9,533 bases of DNA from the NCBI GenBank assembly GCA_946040935.1, contig CAMGCN010000016.1, forward strand, positions 1-9,533. Reading direction: 5' to 3'. This DNA is from an uncultured Clostridia bacterium (GTDB taxonomy: Bacteria > Bacillota > Clostridia > Oscillospirales > CAG-272). Every line of letters begins with the position of its first letter. The first letter of the stretch is position 1. This document shows, in pieces, positions 1-6,432 of this stretch. A program made the position numbers and the translations under genes. The notes under the pieces were generated by a model. The model saw only the letters and a program-made list of their open reading frames with translations, was not told the origin of the DNA and made no database searches.

Positions 1-3000
1 GTCGTAGGTGTATCGTCGAGATCGTCTCCTATGGAAGAAAGTTCGATCTCCTCGCCGTTTTCATCGAGAACTCTGATATCAAGCGCCAGAGACTGAAGCT
101 CTTTTACAAGCACGCGGAAGGATTCCGGCACGCCCGGAGTCGGTATATTCTGTCCTTTGACTATTGCCTCATACGCTTTAACACGTCCGTTGACATCGTC
201 ACTCTTTACAGTCAGAATTTCCTGCAAGGTGTAAGCCGCGCCGTATGCCTCGAGCGCCCAAACCTCCATTTCTCCGAAACGCTGGCCGCCGAACTGGGCT
301 TTACCGCCGAGAGGCTGCTGGGTGACGAGCGAGTAAGGTCCTGTGCTTCTTGCGTGAATCTTATCGTCAACAAGGTGATGGAGCTTGAGGTAATACATGA
401 TACCGACCGTAACAGGGTTTTCAAAAGCTTCGCCTGTTCTGCCGTCGTAGAGAATTGTCTTTCCGTCCTCTCTCATGCCGGCTTTTTCAAGCATCTCTTT
501 CATGTCATTGTCATCAGCGCCGTCGAAAACAGGCGTCATAACTTTCCATCCGAGCTTCTTCGCCGCCATGCCCAAGTGAACCTCGAGCACCTGACCGATG
601 TTCATTCGGGAGGGAACGCCCATCGGGTTAAGCACTATATCAAGCGGTGTTCCGTCGGGCAGGAAAGGCATGTCTTCGGGAGGCAATATACGGGAAACGA
701 CGCCCTTGTTACCGTGACGTCCGGCCATCTTATCGCCGACCGAGATTTTTCTCTTCTGAGCTATATAAACTCTTACTACTTTATTTACGCCGGGTGAAAG
801 CTCATCGGAATTCTCACGTGAGAACACCTTTACATCGACGACAATACCCGACATACCGTGAGGAACACGCAGAGACGTATCTCTTACCTCGCGTGATTTC
901 TCGCCGAATATGGCACGAAGGAGTCTTTCCTCCGCGGTAAGCTCTGTCTCGCCCTTAGGAGTAACCTTACCGACAAGTATATCTCCCGACCTTACCTCTG
1001 TACCCTTGCGTACTATACCGTTCGGGTCGAGGTCCTTGAGCGCGTCTTCACCGACATTGGGAATCTCTCTCGTTATCTCTTCAGGCCCGAGTTTTGTATC
1101 TCTTGCCTCGTGCGAATATTCTTCAATATGAATAGACGTATAAACGTCGTCTCTTACAAGCCGTTCATTGAGAAGTACGGCGTCCTCGTAGTTATAACCC
1201 TCCCAGGTCATAAATCCGATAAGAGCATTCTTACCGAGGGAGATCTCGCCTCCGCTCGTCGCAGGACCGTCCGCTATAACCTGACCTTCGGTTATTACCT
1301 CGCCGACATCGACAATAGGTCTCTGGTTAACGCATGTGCCCTGGTTGCTTCTCTTGAATTTAATAAGGTGATATACATCCTTGCTTCCGTCCTCGTAACG
1401 AACGGTTATATCGTCCGCTGTTACGCGCTCGACAACGCCTGCCTTCTTCGCACAGACAACAACGCCCGAGTCGACCGCCGCCTTGTATTCCATACCCGTG
1501 CCGACAATAGGCGAATCGGTAACCATAAGCGGCACCGCCTGCTTCTGCATGTTAGAGCCCATGAGCGCACGTGAGTTATCGTCGTGATCGAGGAAGGGTA
1601 TCATAGCCGTAGCCACCGACACAACCATCTTAGGCGAAACGTCCATGTAGTCCGCTTCCGATGCGTCAACCTCGAGAATCTCCGACTTCTCTCTGACGGT
1701 TATTTTCTTATTAACGAATCTGTCATTTTCATCAAGAGGCTCGTTCGCCTGAGCGATTACATAACGATCCTCCTGATCTGCGGTCATATACTCGATTTCG
1801 TGAGTGACAACGCCCTTCTTTTTGTCTATCTTACGGTAAGGCGCCATAATAAATCCGTATTCGTTTATACGCGCATAGGTTGAAAGATAGGATATAAGTC
1901 CGATATTAGGACCTTCAGGCGTTTCGATAGGACACATTCTTCCGTAGTGAGTATAATGAACGTCACGTACTTCAAAGGAAGCGCGGTCACGCGAAAGGCC
2001 TCCCGGGCCGAGCGCCGAAAGACGTCTTTTATGTGTAAGCTCGGCGAGAGGGTTATTCTGATCCATAAACTGTGAAAGAGGCGAAGAGCCGAAGAACTCA
2101 CGGATAGCCGTAACCACAGGACGGATGTTGATAAGCGCCTCGGGCGTTATCGTTTCGCTGTCCTGAATGGTCATACGCTCTTTTACAATCTTATCCATTC
2201 TCGAAAAGCCTATGCGGAGCTGATTCTGCAAAAGCTCTCCGACAGAACGCAGACGACGGTTTCCGAGATGGTCGATATCATCAAACGAACCTATATCGTG
2301 CGAAAGAGAAATAAGATAGTTTACAGATGCAAATATATCTTTTTTAGTTATATGTTTGGGAGCGAGCTCTGCACGGCGCATATCGCACAAATCGAGAATC
2401 TGCTCTTTGTCGCTTGCCTCTTCGAGAATTTCATTCAGCACGTCGAGGTCAACCTTACCCTGAATCTTGATATCGGAAAGATCATAGCCGAGTACCGATT
2501 CGGGATAAACCGTTCCGTTTGAGAACACCTTGCACACCGAACCGTCGGGAGCGACAACCGAAACTTCGTTTACGCCTGCCCTCTCTGCGGCAGCAGCTTT
2601 TTTCTCGTCAAGAATTGTTCCTTTTTTATATACTATTTCGCCCGTTACAGAGGAAACGGCGTCGGACGCGAGCTTGCAGCCGACAAGTCTTTCGGCTATG
2701 CCCATCTTTTTATTAAATTTATATCTTCCGACGGGAGCGAGGTCATAACGCTTGGGATCAAAGAAGAGATTTCCTATCAAGGTAACGGCGCTTTCAACAA
2801 GCGCAGGTTCGCCCGGACGGAGCTTCTTATATATTTCCTTCAACGCCTCGTCATAAGGAGTAGAATTGTTTGCAAGAGCAGCTTCATTCATTCCGTCCTT
2901 TTCGAGCGTCGCGGTGACGAGCACATCTTCACCGAACATTTCCTTTATCTTCGCGTCGCTGTCTACGCCGAGAGCGCGTAAAAATACAGTGACCGGGATT

Positions 3001-3563
3001 TTACGGTTCTTGTCTATTCTTACATAGAACACATCGTTTGCGTCGGTTTCGTATTCCAGCCATGCGCCGCGGTAAGGTATTACCGTTGCGGCATAGTTGC
3101 GCTTGCCCGATTTATCAAGACTTGATTCATAATACATACCGGGAGAACGCACAATCTGAGAAACGACAACTCTCTCCGCACCGTTTATGATAAATGTGCC
3201 GTTGTCGGTCATGAGCGGGAAGTCGCCCATGAATATCTCTTTTTCGGAGACCTCGCCTGTCTCCTTGTTGTGCAGGCGCACAAGCACGCGAAGAGGCGCC
3301 GCGTAGTTTACATCGCGCTCCTTGCACTCCTCTTCGGGATATTTCGGCGTGGGGTCGATGGAATAGCTTACAAACTCAATCTGAAGATTACCCGAGTAGT
3401 CAACGATAGGAGATACGTCGCGCAAAACGTCCATAAGTCCCTCGTCAAGAAACCATTTGTATGATTTCTTCTGCACTTCGAGAAGATCAGGCATGTCAAT
3501 GACTTCTTTGATTTTTGCAAAGCTCATTCTCGTAGTTTTTCCCATTTGTTGGGGTGTAACCAT
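1..3563 (-). CDS. rpoB: RNA polymerase beta subunit RpoB (C-terminal tail cut by window edge)
   Basis: Beta subunit of the core RNA polymerase; with beta' it forms the catalytic cleft. The reading frame is open from the ATG at 3563 to the left edge (1187 codons, no stop). It ends in the acidic tail after the [24 protein letters not shown] segment, so only a short C-terminal piece is missing. Visible landmarks: [12 protein letters not shown] near residues 118-130; the rifampicin region at about 492-518 with D501, H511 and S516 (E. coli D516, H526, S531) all wild type; [13 protein letters not shown] around 544-556; [10 protein letters not shown] with E793/D794; and [12 protein letters not shown] with catalytic-site lysines K945 and K953 (E. 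coli K1065, K1073). The ATG at 3563 is chosen because a GGAGG lies 9 nt upstream; an in-frame ATG at 3611 lacks a usable ribosome site. It has its own promoter and lies divergent to rpsT rather than behind rplL. Rifampicin sensitivity is expected, though E. coli Q510 is proline here (P495). Confidence 0.98.
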   Translation of the reverse strand, partial: MVTPQQMGKTTRMSFAKIKEVIDMPDLLEVQKKSYKWFLDEGLMDVLRDVSPIVDYSGNLQIEFVSYSIDPTPKYPEEECKERDVNYAAPLRVLVRLHNKETGEVSEKEIFMGDFPLMTDNGTFIINGAERVVVSQIVRSPGMYYESSLDKSGKRNYAATVIPYRGAWLEYETDANDVFYVRIDKNRKIPVTVFLRALGVDSDAKIKEMFGEDVLVTATLEKDGMNEAALANNSTPYDEALKEIYKKLRPGEPALVESAVTLIGNLFFDPKRYDLAPVGRYKFNKKMGIAERLVGCKLASDAVSSVTGEIVYKKGTILDEKKAAAAERAGVNEVSVVAPDGSVCKVFSNGTVYPESVLGYDLSDIKIQGKVDLDVLNEILEEASDKEQILDLCDMRRAELAPKHITKKDIFASVNYLISLSHDIGSFDDIDHLGNRRLRSVGELLQNQLRIGFSRMDKIVKERMTIQDSETITPEALINIRPVVTAIREFFGSSPLSQFMDQNNPLAELTHKRRLSALGPGGLSRDRASFEVRDVHYTHYGRMCPIETPEGPNIGLISYLSTYARINEYGFIMAPYRKIDKKKGVVTHEIEYMTADQEDRYVIAQANEPLDENDRFVNKKITVREKSEILEVDASEADYMDVSPKMVVSVATAMIPFLDHDDNSRALMGSNMQKQAVPLMVTDSPIVGTGMEYKAAVDSGVVVCAKKAGVVERVTADDITVRYEDGSKDVYHLIKFKRSNQGTCVNQRPIVDVGEVITEGQVIADGPATSGGEISLGKNALIGFMTWEGYNYEDAVLLNERLVRDDVYTSIHIEEYSHEARDTKLGPEEITREIPNVGEDALKDLDPNGIVRKGTEVRSGDILVGKVTPKGETELTAEERLLRAIFGEKSREVRDTSLRVPHGMSGIVVDVKVFSRENSDELSPGVNKVVRVYIAQKRKISVGDKMAGRHGNKGVVSRILPPEDMPFLPDGTPLDIVLNPMGVPSRMNIGQVLEVHLGMAAKKLGWKVMTPVFDGADDNDMKEMLEKAGMREDGKTILYDGRTGEAFENPVTVGIMYYLKLHHLVDDKIHARSTGPYSLVTQQPLGGKAQFGGQRFGEMEVWALEAYGAAYTLQEILTVKSDDVNGRVKAYEAIVKGQNIPTPGVPESFRVLVKELQSLALDIRVLDENGEEIELSSIGDDLDDTPT

Positions 3564-3570
3564 TCTTTTA

Positions 3571-3596
3571 TTCCTCCGTTTCAGCAATAAAAACGG
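3571..3596 (-). promoter_or_regulatory. rpoB ribosome binding site, partly inside a hairpin
   Basis: GGAGG at 3573-3577 lies 9 nt upstream of the rpoB ATG and fixes that start. Reading along the rpoB transcript, CCGTTT (3596-3591) can pair perfectly with AAACGG (3581-3576) around a 9-nt loop. The last two G residues of this stem are the first two of the GGAGG, so the hairpin would partly hide the ribosome site. The pairing is seen in the sequence; a regulatory effect is inference. Confidence 0.6.
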
Positions 3597-3614
3597 GCGC
3601 AGCGATAGCATGTC

Positions 3615-3641
3615 CTAAACGAATTTACAATTTGTTAACAT
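3615..3641 (-). CDS. Possible leader peptide in the rpoB 5' leader (8 codons)
   Basis: A tiny reading frame, MLTNCKFV then TAG, sits in the rpoB leader. Its ATG is preceded by AGGAGAGGG (3652-3644), with 6 nt between AGGAG and the ATG. This is a better ribosome site than most random short frames have. The TAG ends 3 nt before another ATG (3611) that is in frame with rpoB and would add 16 residues to its N-terminus, so termination and re-initiation are conceivable. It has no recognised homologue and is too short for composition to help. The AGGAGAGGG could instead be part of an RNA structure; CCT-GGCAT-AGG can fold over it. Confidence 0.25.
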   Translation of the reverse strand: MLTNCKFV

Positions 3642-3844
3642 TTCCCTCTCCTATGCCAGGCTGGTTACCGACAAATTATAAGCCGGGGATCAACAAACCG
3701 AAATTCCCATATTTCACATTACCGCGTACACCGCAAATAAATAGTTATATTGTAAAATAATATTGAAATAACACCTTTTTTCATGGCGTGAAAAACCGAA
3801 ATAATTAATTTATCGGCATTCTACCCGATTTTAAGGTATCATAC

Positions 3845-3873
3845 ATTATAACAGAGCGTCTTTATATTGTCAA
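3845..3873 (-). promoter_or_regulatory. rpoB promoter, perfect sigma-A consensus
   Basis: On the minus strand, TTGACA (3873-3868) and TATAAT (3850-3845) are separated by exactly 17 nt. TG one base upstream of the -10 makes it an extended -10 as well. Upstream of the -35 lies an AT-rich run including AAAAAAA, suggestive of an UP element. A match this complete implies strong constitutive transcription by the housekeeping sigma factor. The expected start is around 3837-3840. Confidence 0.93.
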
Positions 3874-3924
3874 GGTTTTTTTAGGAAAATTATTCGTCCG
3901 GGCATAAAAAAATTATAAAAACAC
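3874..3924. promoter_or_regulatory. AT-rich spacer between the divergent rpoB and rpsT -35 boxes
   Basis: About 50 bp separate the two back-to-back -35 elements. The stretch is rich in A and T tracts on both sides: TTTTTTT adjoining the rpoB side and an AAAAAAATTATAAAAA run just upstream of the rpsT -35. These positions suit UP-like elements bound by the alpha subunit C-terminal domain for both promoters. No operator-like palindrome was found. Confidence 0.4.
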
Positions 3925-3953
3925 TTGCTTTTTCCTTTTTAATGTGATATCAT
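3925..3953 (+). promoter_or_regulatory. rpsT promoter with extended -10
   Basis: TTGCTT (3925-3930) and TATCAT (3948-3953) are spaced 17 nt apart. TG at 3945-3946 gives an extended -10 (TGnTATcAT). The -35 matches the consensus in only three positions, but the extended -10 and the A-rich stretch upstream compensate. The likely transcription start is near 3960, giving a leader of about 110 nt before rpsT. Confidence 0.8.
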
Positions 3954-3959
3954 TGTACG

Positions 3960-4069
3960 GTAAATGCAAAAGTGTCGGGCTGGCAACCCTCTCAGTGTCT
4001 TGCCCCGAGGCTGTATATATTTAATCAGAGCAGCGTTTAACCCGCGCTGCACCAAAACGGGAGGTTAAA
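3960..4069 (+). promoter_or_regulatory. rpsT 5' leader with two hairpins
   Basis: Two stems are visible in the mRNA leader. The first pairs TCGG (3975-3978) with CCGA (4005-4008) and GGCAA (3982-3986) with TTGCC (4000-4004), with a 3-nt bulge and a 13-nt apical loop. The second pairs GCAGCG (4030-4035) with CGCTGC (4045-4050), plus one possible G-U pair, around a 7-nt loop. The second stem ends 8 nt before the ribosome site GGGAGG (4059-4064), which lies 5 nt from the ATG. Ribosomal-protein genes often carry autoregulatory leaders, and E. coli S20 is known to regulate its own synthesis. That this leader binds bS20 is inference; it could simply stabilise the mRNA. Confidence 0.5.
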
Positions 4070-4336
4070 ATGGCTAACATTAAATCAGCAAAGAAGCGTA
4101 TCAAAGTAAACGAGACTAAGGCAGCTCAAAACAAAGCTGTCAAGACCTACTACAAGAACGCATGCAAAAAGCTTGACGCCGCAGTTGCTTCCGGCGACAA
4201 GAGCGCGGCTGACGCAGCTTACAAGGTTGCCGTTGTCGCAGCTGATAAGGCTGTTGCCAAGGGCATTATTCACAAGAATAAGGCCGCAAGGAAAAAGAGC
4301 CAGTTCACAAAAGCAGTAAACGAAATGGCAAAATAA
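4070..4336 (+). CDS. rpsT: 30S ribosomal protein bS20
   Basis: Small-subunit protein that binds 16S rRNA and assists early 30S assembly. The 88-residue product has the family's usual length. It starts MANIKSAKKRIKVNETK and is dominated by lysine and alanine, as expected for the three-helix RNA-binding bundle. The conserved tail KGIIHKNKAARKKSQF (residues 64-79) is present. The ATG start has GGGAGG 5 nt upstream and follows its own promoter and a structured leader. The gene is monocistronic: the upstream neighbour rpoB diverges, and a terminator begins 5 nt after the TAA. There is no sign of truncation or frameshift. Confidence 0.97.
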   Translation: MANIKSAKKRIKVNETKAAQNKAVKTYYKNACKKLDAAVASGDKSAADAAYKVAVVAADKAVAKGIIHKNKAARKKSQFTKAVNEMAK

Positions 4337-4341
4337 AAATT

Positions 4342-4371
4342 AACGACACGGTGTTTGCCGTGTCGTTTTTT
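4342..4371. terminator. Bidirectional intrinsic terminator between rpsT and the convergent operon
   Basis: AACGACACGG (4342-4351) and CCGTGTCGTT (4358-4367) form a perfect 10-bp stem with a 6-nt loop. On the plus strand the stem runs into six T residues (4366-4371), terminating rpsT. On the minus strand it is followed by AATTTTTATTTT, so it can also end the operon arriving from the right. It fills almost all of the 33-nt gap between the two stop codons, and its T tract overlaps the deacetylase stop codon (4370-4372). Confidence 0.93.
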
Positions 4372-5671
4372 ATTTCTTATAGCTTTTCAGCACCTCACGG
4401 CGTGTAAAGCCGCGAGGGATTTTTTCAAAGTAAGAGGAAAAGGCAGATATAATTTCGGATGTAAGAGGCGCGTCCTCTTTTATTTTTGCGCCCAAAAGCC
4501 CCTCTTTTCTGCACCATTCCATAGCGCCGAAACAGTTTGAAAGCCGAGAGCCCTTTTTGCTTATTGCTTCTATTCTCTTTTCCACAGCCCACTCGCGTGG
4601 CGCAACGAGCATGGCAAGCTCTCCGACGCTCATATGACGTTCGGGACAGAGAGTGTTGTCCGAATATGCTATGGCGTGTTCGGCAATAAGCGACTCGAAA
4701 ATATCATAGTCAGGGTCGTCGCGGCCTACGTCTGCAAACTGCGAATATCCAAGAAGCTCGTTTACCGTCACGACCTTATATCCTGCAGATGTGAGTAAAT
4801 CAAGCTGTTTTTCAAGTCCGAAAGCCACGGGCGTTCTCTTTGCCATGTTATATCCGTCTTTTTGGAATATTATCTGTCCGCAGAAAAAGTCGGGATTTTC
4901 CGATATGTTTTTTTCAAAGGGAGAAATCATTTCCGCTATTTCTGCGGCAAATGCCCCTTCCCCGCTTTCCCCCGCCGCAGGGAGCCAGCCTGCTCCGTCA
5001 AAGGACGCCGCCATGTACTGATAACCGAGAAGCGCGTATGCGTCATAGCTTGTAAATCCGCCCGATATCCTGTCTACATAATGGGGCGGACGGGACATGG
5101 TTATTTCATATCCGTACCGCTTTCTTAATATATCATCGAGGCGGCGCAAATCATCCGTTACCTCGTCAATGTTTTTCAGACACTCGCGCTTGCCGTAGAC
5201 AAACGGTTTCTTTCCGAATATTATATGTTTATATCCGTGATTTGTAACCTGATGGCCGCCGTCTATCATCCGCCGCAAAAGCTCACCCTGATTTTCCGCA
5301 CCTGCCAAAGAGTCTTTTTTATAGTCGGGATAGTGGTCATATTTCACACCTCCCCACGAAGGAGAGCCGACAGGTCCGCACTCGTCGGGATAGTTGTCTC
5401 CCGTATATCCGATAACGTCAAAGGTTCCTTTTGCACCGTATTTATCAAGCGTGTCAAGTATAACCGATGTAAGAGGAGCGTCACCGTAGTCGATTTCGCC
5501 GAAGGAAGAAGGATTGCAGGGCGCGTTCATGGGTCCGTCGTCAAATGTCATGGCGACTACCCTCTCGTCAGTCTTCACCCTCTCGATTCGCCTGACATAT
5601 GAAATGCAGGGTTTAGCCTTGGGCATGATGTATTTTTTCAGTTTCTTTCCCAGTCTTACAATCGTCGACAT
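4370..5671 (-). CDS. NodB-type polysaccharide deacetylase family protein with SLH-like C-terminal region
   Basis: A carbohydrate esterase family 4 (NodB fold) protein of 433 residues; the family removes N- or O-acetyl groups from sugars using a bound divalent metal. Motif 1 is TFDDGP (42-47, D44/D45). Motif 2 is NHGYKH (H145, H149 as metal ligands). Motif 3 is SRPP (R194-P196). Motif 4 is probably FDGAGW (224-229). Motif 5, normally a Leu-x-His-Asp type segment, reads IIFQKDG (267-273), so the usual His is K271. Unusual insertions follow motif 1 (about 48-66) and strand 2 (about 90-125). Residues 312-356 and 383-415 resemble weak S-layer homology repeats. There is no signal peptide or membrane segment at the N-terminus, so a cytoplasmic location is inferred. 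It is the last gene of the operon: its start overlaps the PHP gene by 16 nt, and an AGAGGAGAG ribosome site lies inside that gene. Family assignment is firm; substrate and activity are unknown. Confidence 0.9.
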   Translation of the reverse strand: MSTIVRLGKKLKKYIMPKAKPCISYVRRIERVKTDERVVAMTFDDGPMNAPCNPSSFGEIDYGDAPLTSVILDTLDKYGAKGTFDVIGYTGDNYPDECGPVGSPSWGGVKYDHYPDYKKDSLAGAENQGELLRRMIDGGHQVTNHGYKHIIFGKKPFVYGKRECLKNIDEVTDDLRRLDDILRKRYGYEITMSRPPHYVDRISGGFTSYDAYALLGYQYMAASFDGAGWLPAAGESGEGAFAAEIAEMISPFEKNISENPDFFCGQIIFQKDGYNMAKRTPVAFGLEKQLDLLTSAGYKVVTVNELLGYSQFADVGRDDPDYDIFESLIAEHAIAYSDNTLCPERHMSVGELAMLVAPREWAVEKRIEAISKKGSRLSNCFGAMEWCRKEGLLGAKIKEDAPLTSEIISAFSSYFEKIPRGFTRREVLKSYKK

Positions 5672-6432
5672 TTCTTATTCTCTCCTCTTATTCTCGCCGC
5701 CGCCTCGCGCGCGATGCAAACGCCGAAGTAGAGCACGCCCGTAATATATGAGGCTATACCCTCTTTTCTCTTACATCTTTTTATGAGCTGACTTTTTGCC
5801 ATATTTATACGGTTTACGCATGAGCCGTACATTTCAAGGCGCCCTGCGAGTATCTCGTTTGGTATTTTCTCCTCGCTGTCACACTCTACGCTTATGTGCG
5901 CTCCGCCGTATTCGGTAGGCGTGTGTCCGTCGCTTCCGCAGGAGGCGCAAAGGTTAAGTTCAGCTTGTAAAGCTTTGGCCAGATCATTTGCATTATGTCT
6001 TTTATTTACCGCACGGCAGTTAAACACCTCGATGCCGTCAAGGTAGGGGGATATTTCCCTCGCCTCCTTTTCTACTTCGTCAACCGTCTTTGAAAGGTAT
6101 TCAAAAGGGTGAGCAAGAAAACAAAGGCCGCCGTATTTGTGTATTATATTTGCCGCGTCGTAGAAAGAACACTTTTTTCCGTTATATTCAGGCTTTTCAA
6201 AACCGTTCATAAAAAGTCCGAGAAGATGTCCGCGGTCGGTCGTAAACTCTACCCCCGGAAAAAAGGTCACTCCGTCAACTTTTTTCACTTTATCTATTGT
6301 AAAGCCGTCATGGTCGGTTACAATCGCACAGTTTACACCGCGCTTTTTAAGCTTCTGTGCGATAACTTCTATCCGGGTCTTTGAGTCTTTTGACGCCTCG
6401 GTGTGTATATGCATGTCAATAGTATATTTCAT
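5656..6432 (-). CDS. PHP-domain metal-dependent phosphoesterase
   Basis: A 258-residue member of the PHP (polymerase and histidinol phosphatase) superfamily, which hydrolyses phosphoesters at a cluster of metal ions. The signature residues are intact: DMHIHTEAS (H8, H10) with D16, VTDHDGF (D40, H41), PGVEFTT (E62) with H69, LAHPF (H108), GIEVFN (E135) and GSDGHT (D168, H170). The layout resembles stand-alone TrpH/YciV-type PHP proteins, which act on nucleotides or short RNAs, more than the longer histidinol phosphatases. The C-terminal 40 residues add a hydrophobic stretch (228-246) between basic flanks; it may be an amphipathic or membrane-touching helix. No signal peptide is seen. The start codon overlaps the preceding ATP-grasp stop as ATGA, so translation is probably coupled. 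The context suggests a phosphorylated sugar or ligase product as substrate, but that is inference; an RNA or nucleotide substrate remains possible. Confidence 0.9.
   Translation of the reverse strand: MKYTIDMHIHTEASKDSKTRIEVIAQKLKKRGVNCAIVTDHDGFTIDKVKKVDGVTFFPGVEFTTDRGHLLGLFMNGFEKPEYNGKKCSFYDAANIIHKYGGLCFLAHPFEYLSKTVDEVEKEAREISPYLDGIEVFNCRAVNKRHNANDLAKALQAELNLCASCGSDGHTPTEYGGAHISVECDSEEKIPNEILAGRLEMYGSCVNRINMAKSQLIKRCKRKEGIASYITGVLYFGVCIAREAAARIRGENKKCRRL

Larger units (their letters stand above)
3564..3840 (-). promoter_or_regulatory. Long, repeat-containing 5' leader of rpoB
   Basis: If transcription starts about 7 nt after the -10 at 3845-3850, the rpoB mRNA carries roughly 275 untranslated nucleotides. 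Inverted repeats are visible along it. The first ones nest like a junction: ATACCT (3839-3834) pairs with AGGTGT (3776-3771) with one G-U, enclosing ATCGG/CCGAT (3829-3825 with 3816-3812, 8-nt loop) and TTTTTCA/TGAAAAA (3795-3789 with 3783-3777, 5-nt loop). Further on, TATTTCA can pair with a later TGAAATA, and GGGA with TCCC. An alternative pairing of CCGA (3816-3813) with a downstream TCGG would leave a hairpin followed by TTTTT, resembling a weak attenuator. No known riboswitch class or ribosomal-protein leader was recognised. Many helices are AU-rich, so some may be chance. Confidence 0.45.

Noticed and set aside
354..1883. Several plus-strand frames of 70-154 codons opposite rpoB
   Set aside because: They lie antisense to a clearly coding, highly conserved gene, lack ribosome sites and resemble no protein family.
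3609..3611. In-frame upstream ATG as the rpoB start, giving 16 extra residues
   Set aside because: The only purine run (AGGA) is one base from the ATG, the added residues do not resemble other RpoB N-termini, and the ATG at 3563 has an ideal ribosome site.
3675..3680. A second TATAAT on the minus strand that could be a closer rpoB promoter
   Set aside because: No acceptable -35 lies 16-18 nt upstream (TTTCGG at 17 nt matches in two positions), while the distal promoter is perfect.
3719..3784. A 21-codon frame in the rpoB leader starting MKKGVISILF
   Set aside because: It has no ribosome site upstream, its ATG lies inside a possible hairpin, and AT-rich leader sequence easily gives such frames by chance.
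4791..5602. Plus-strand frames opposite the deacetylase gene
   Set aside because: They overlap each other in several frames and mirror the codon pattern of the real minus-strand gene.
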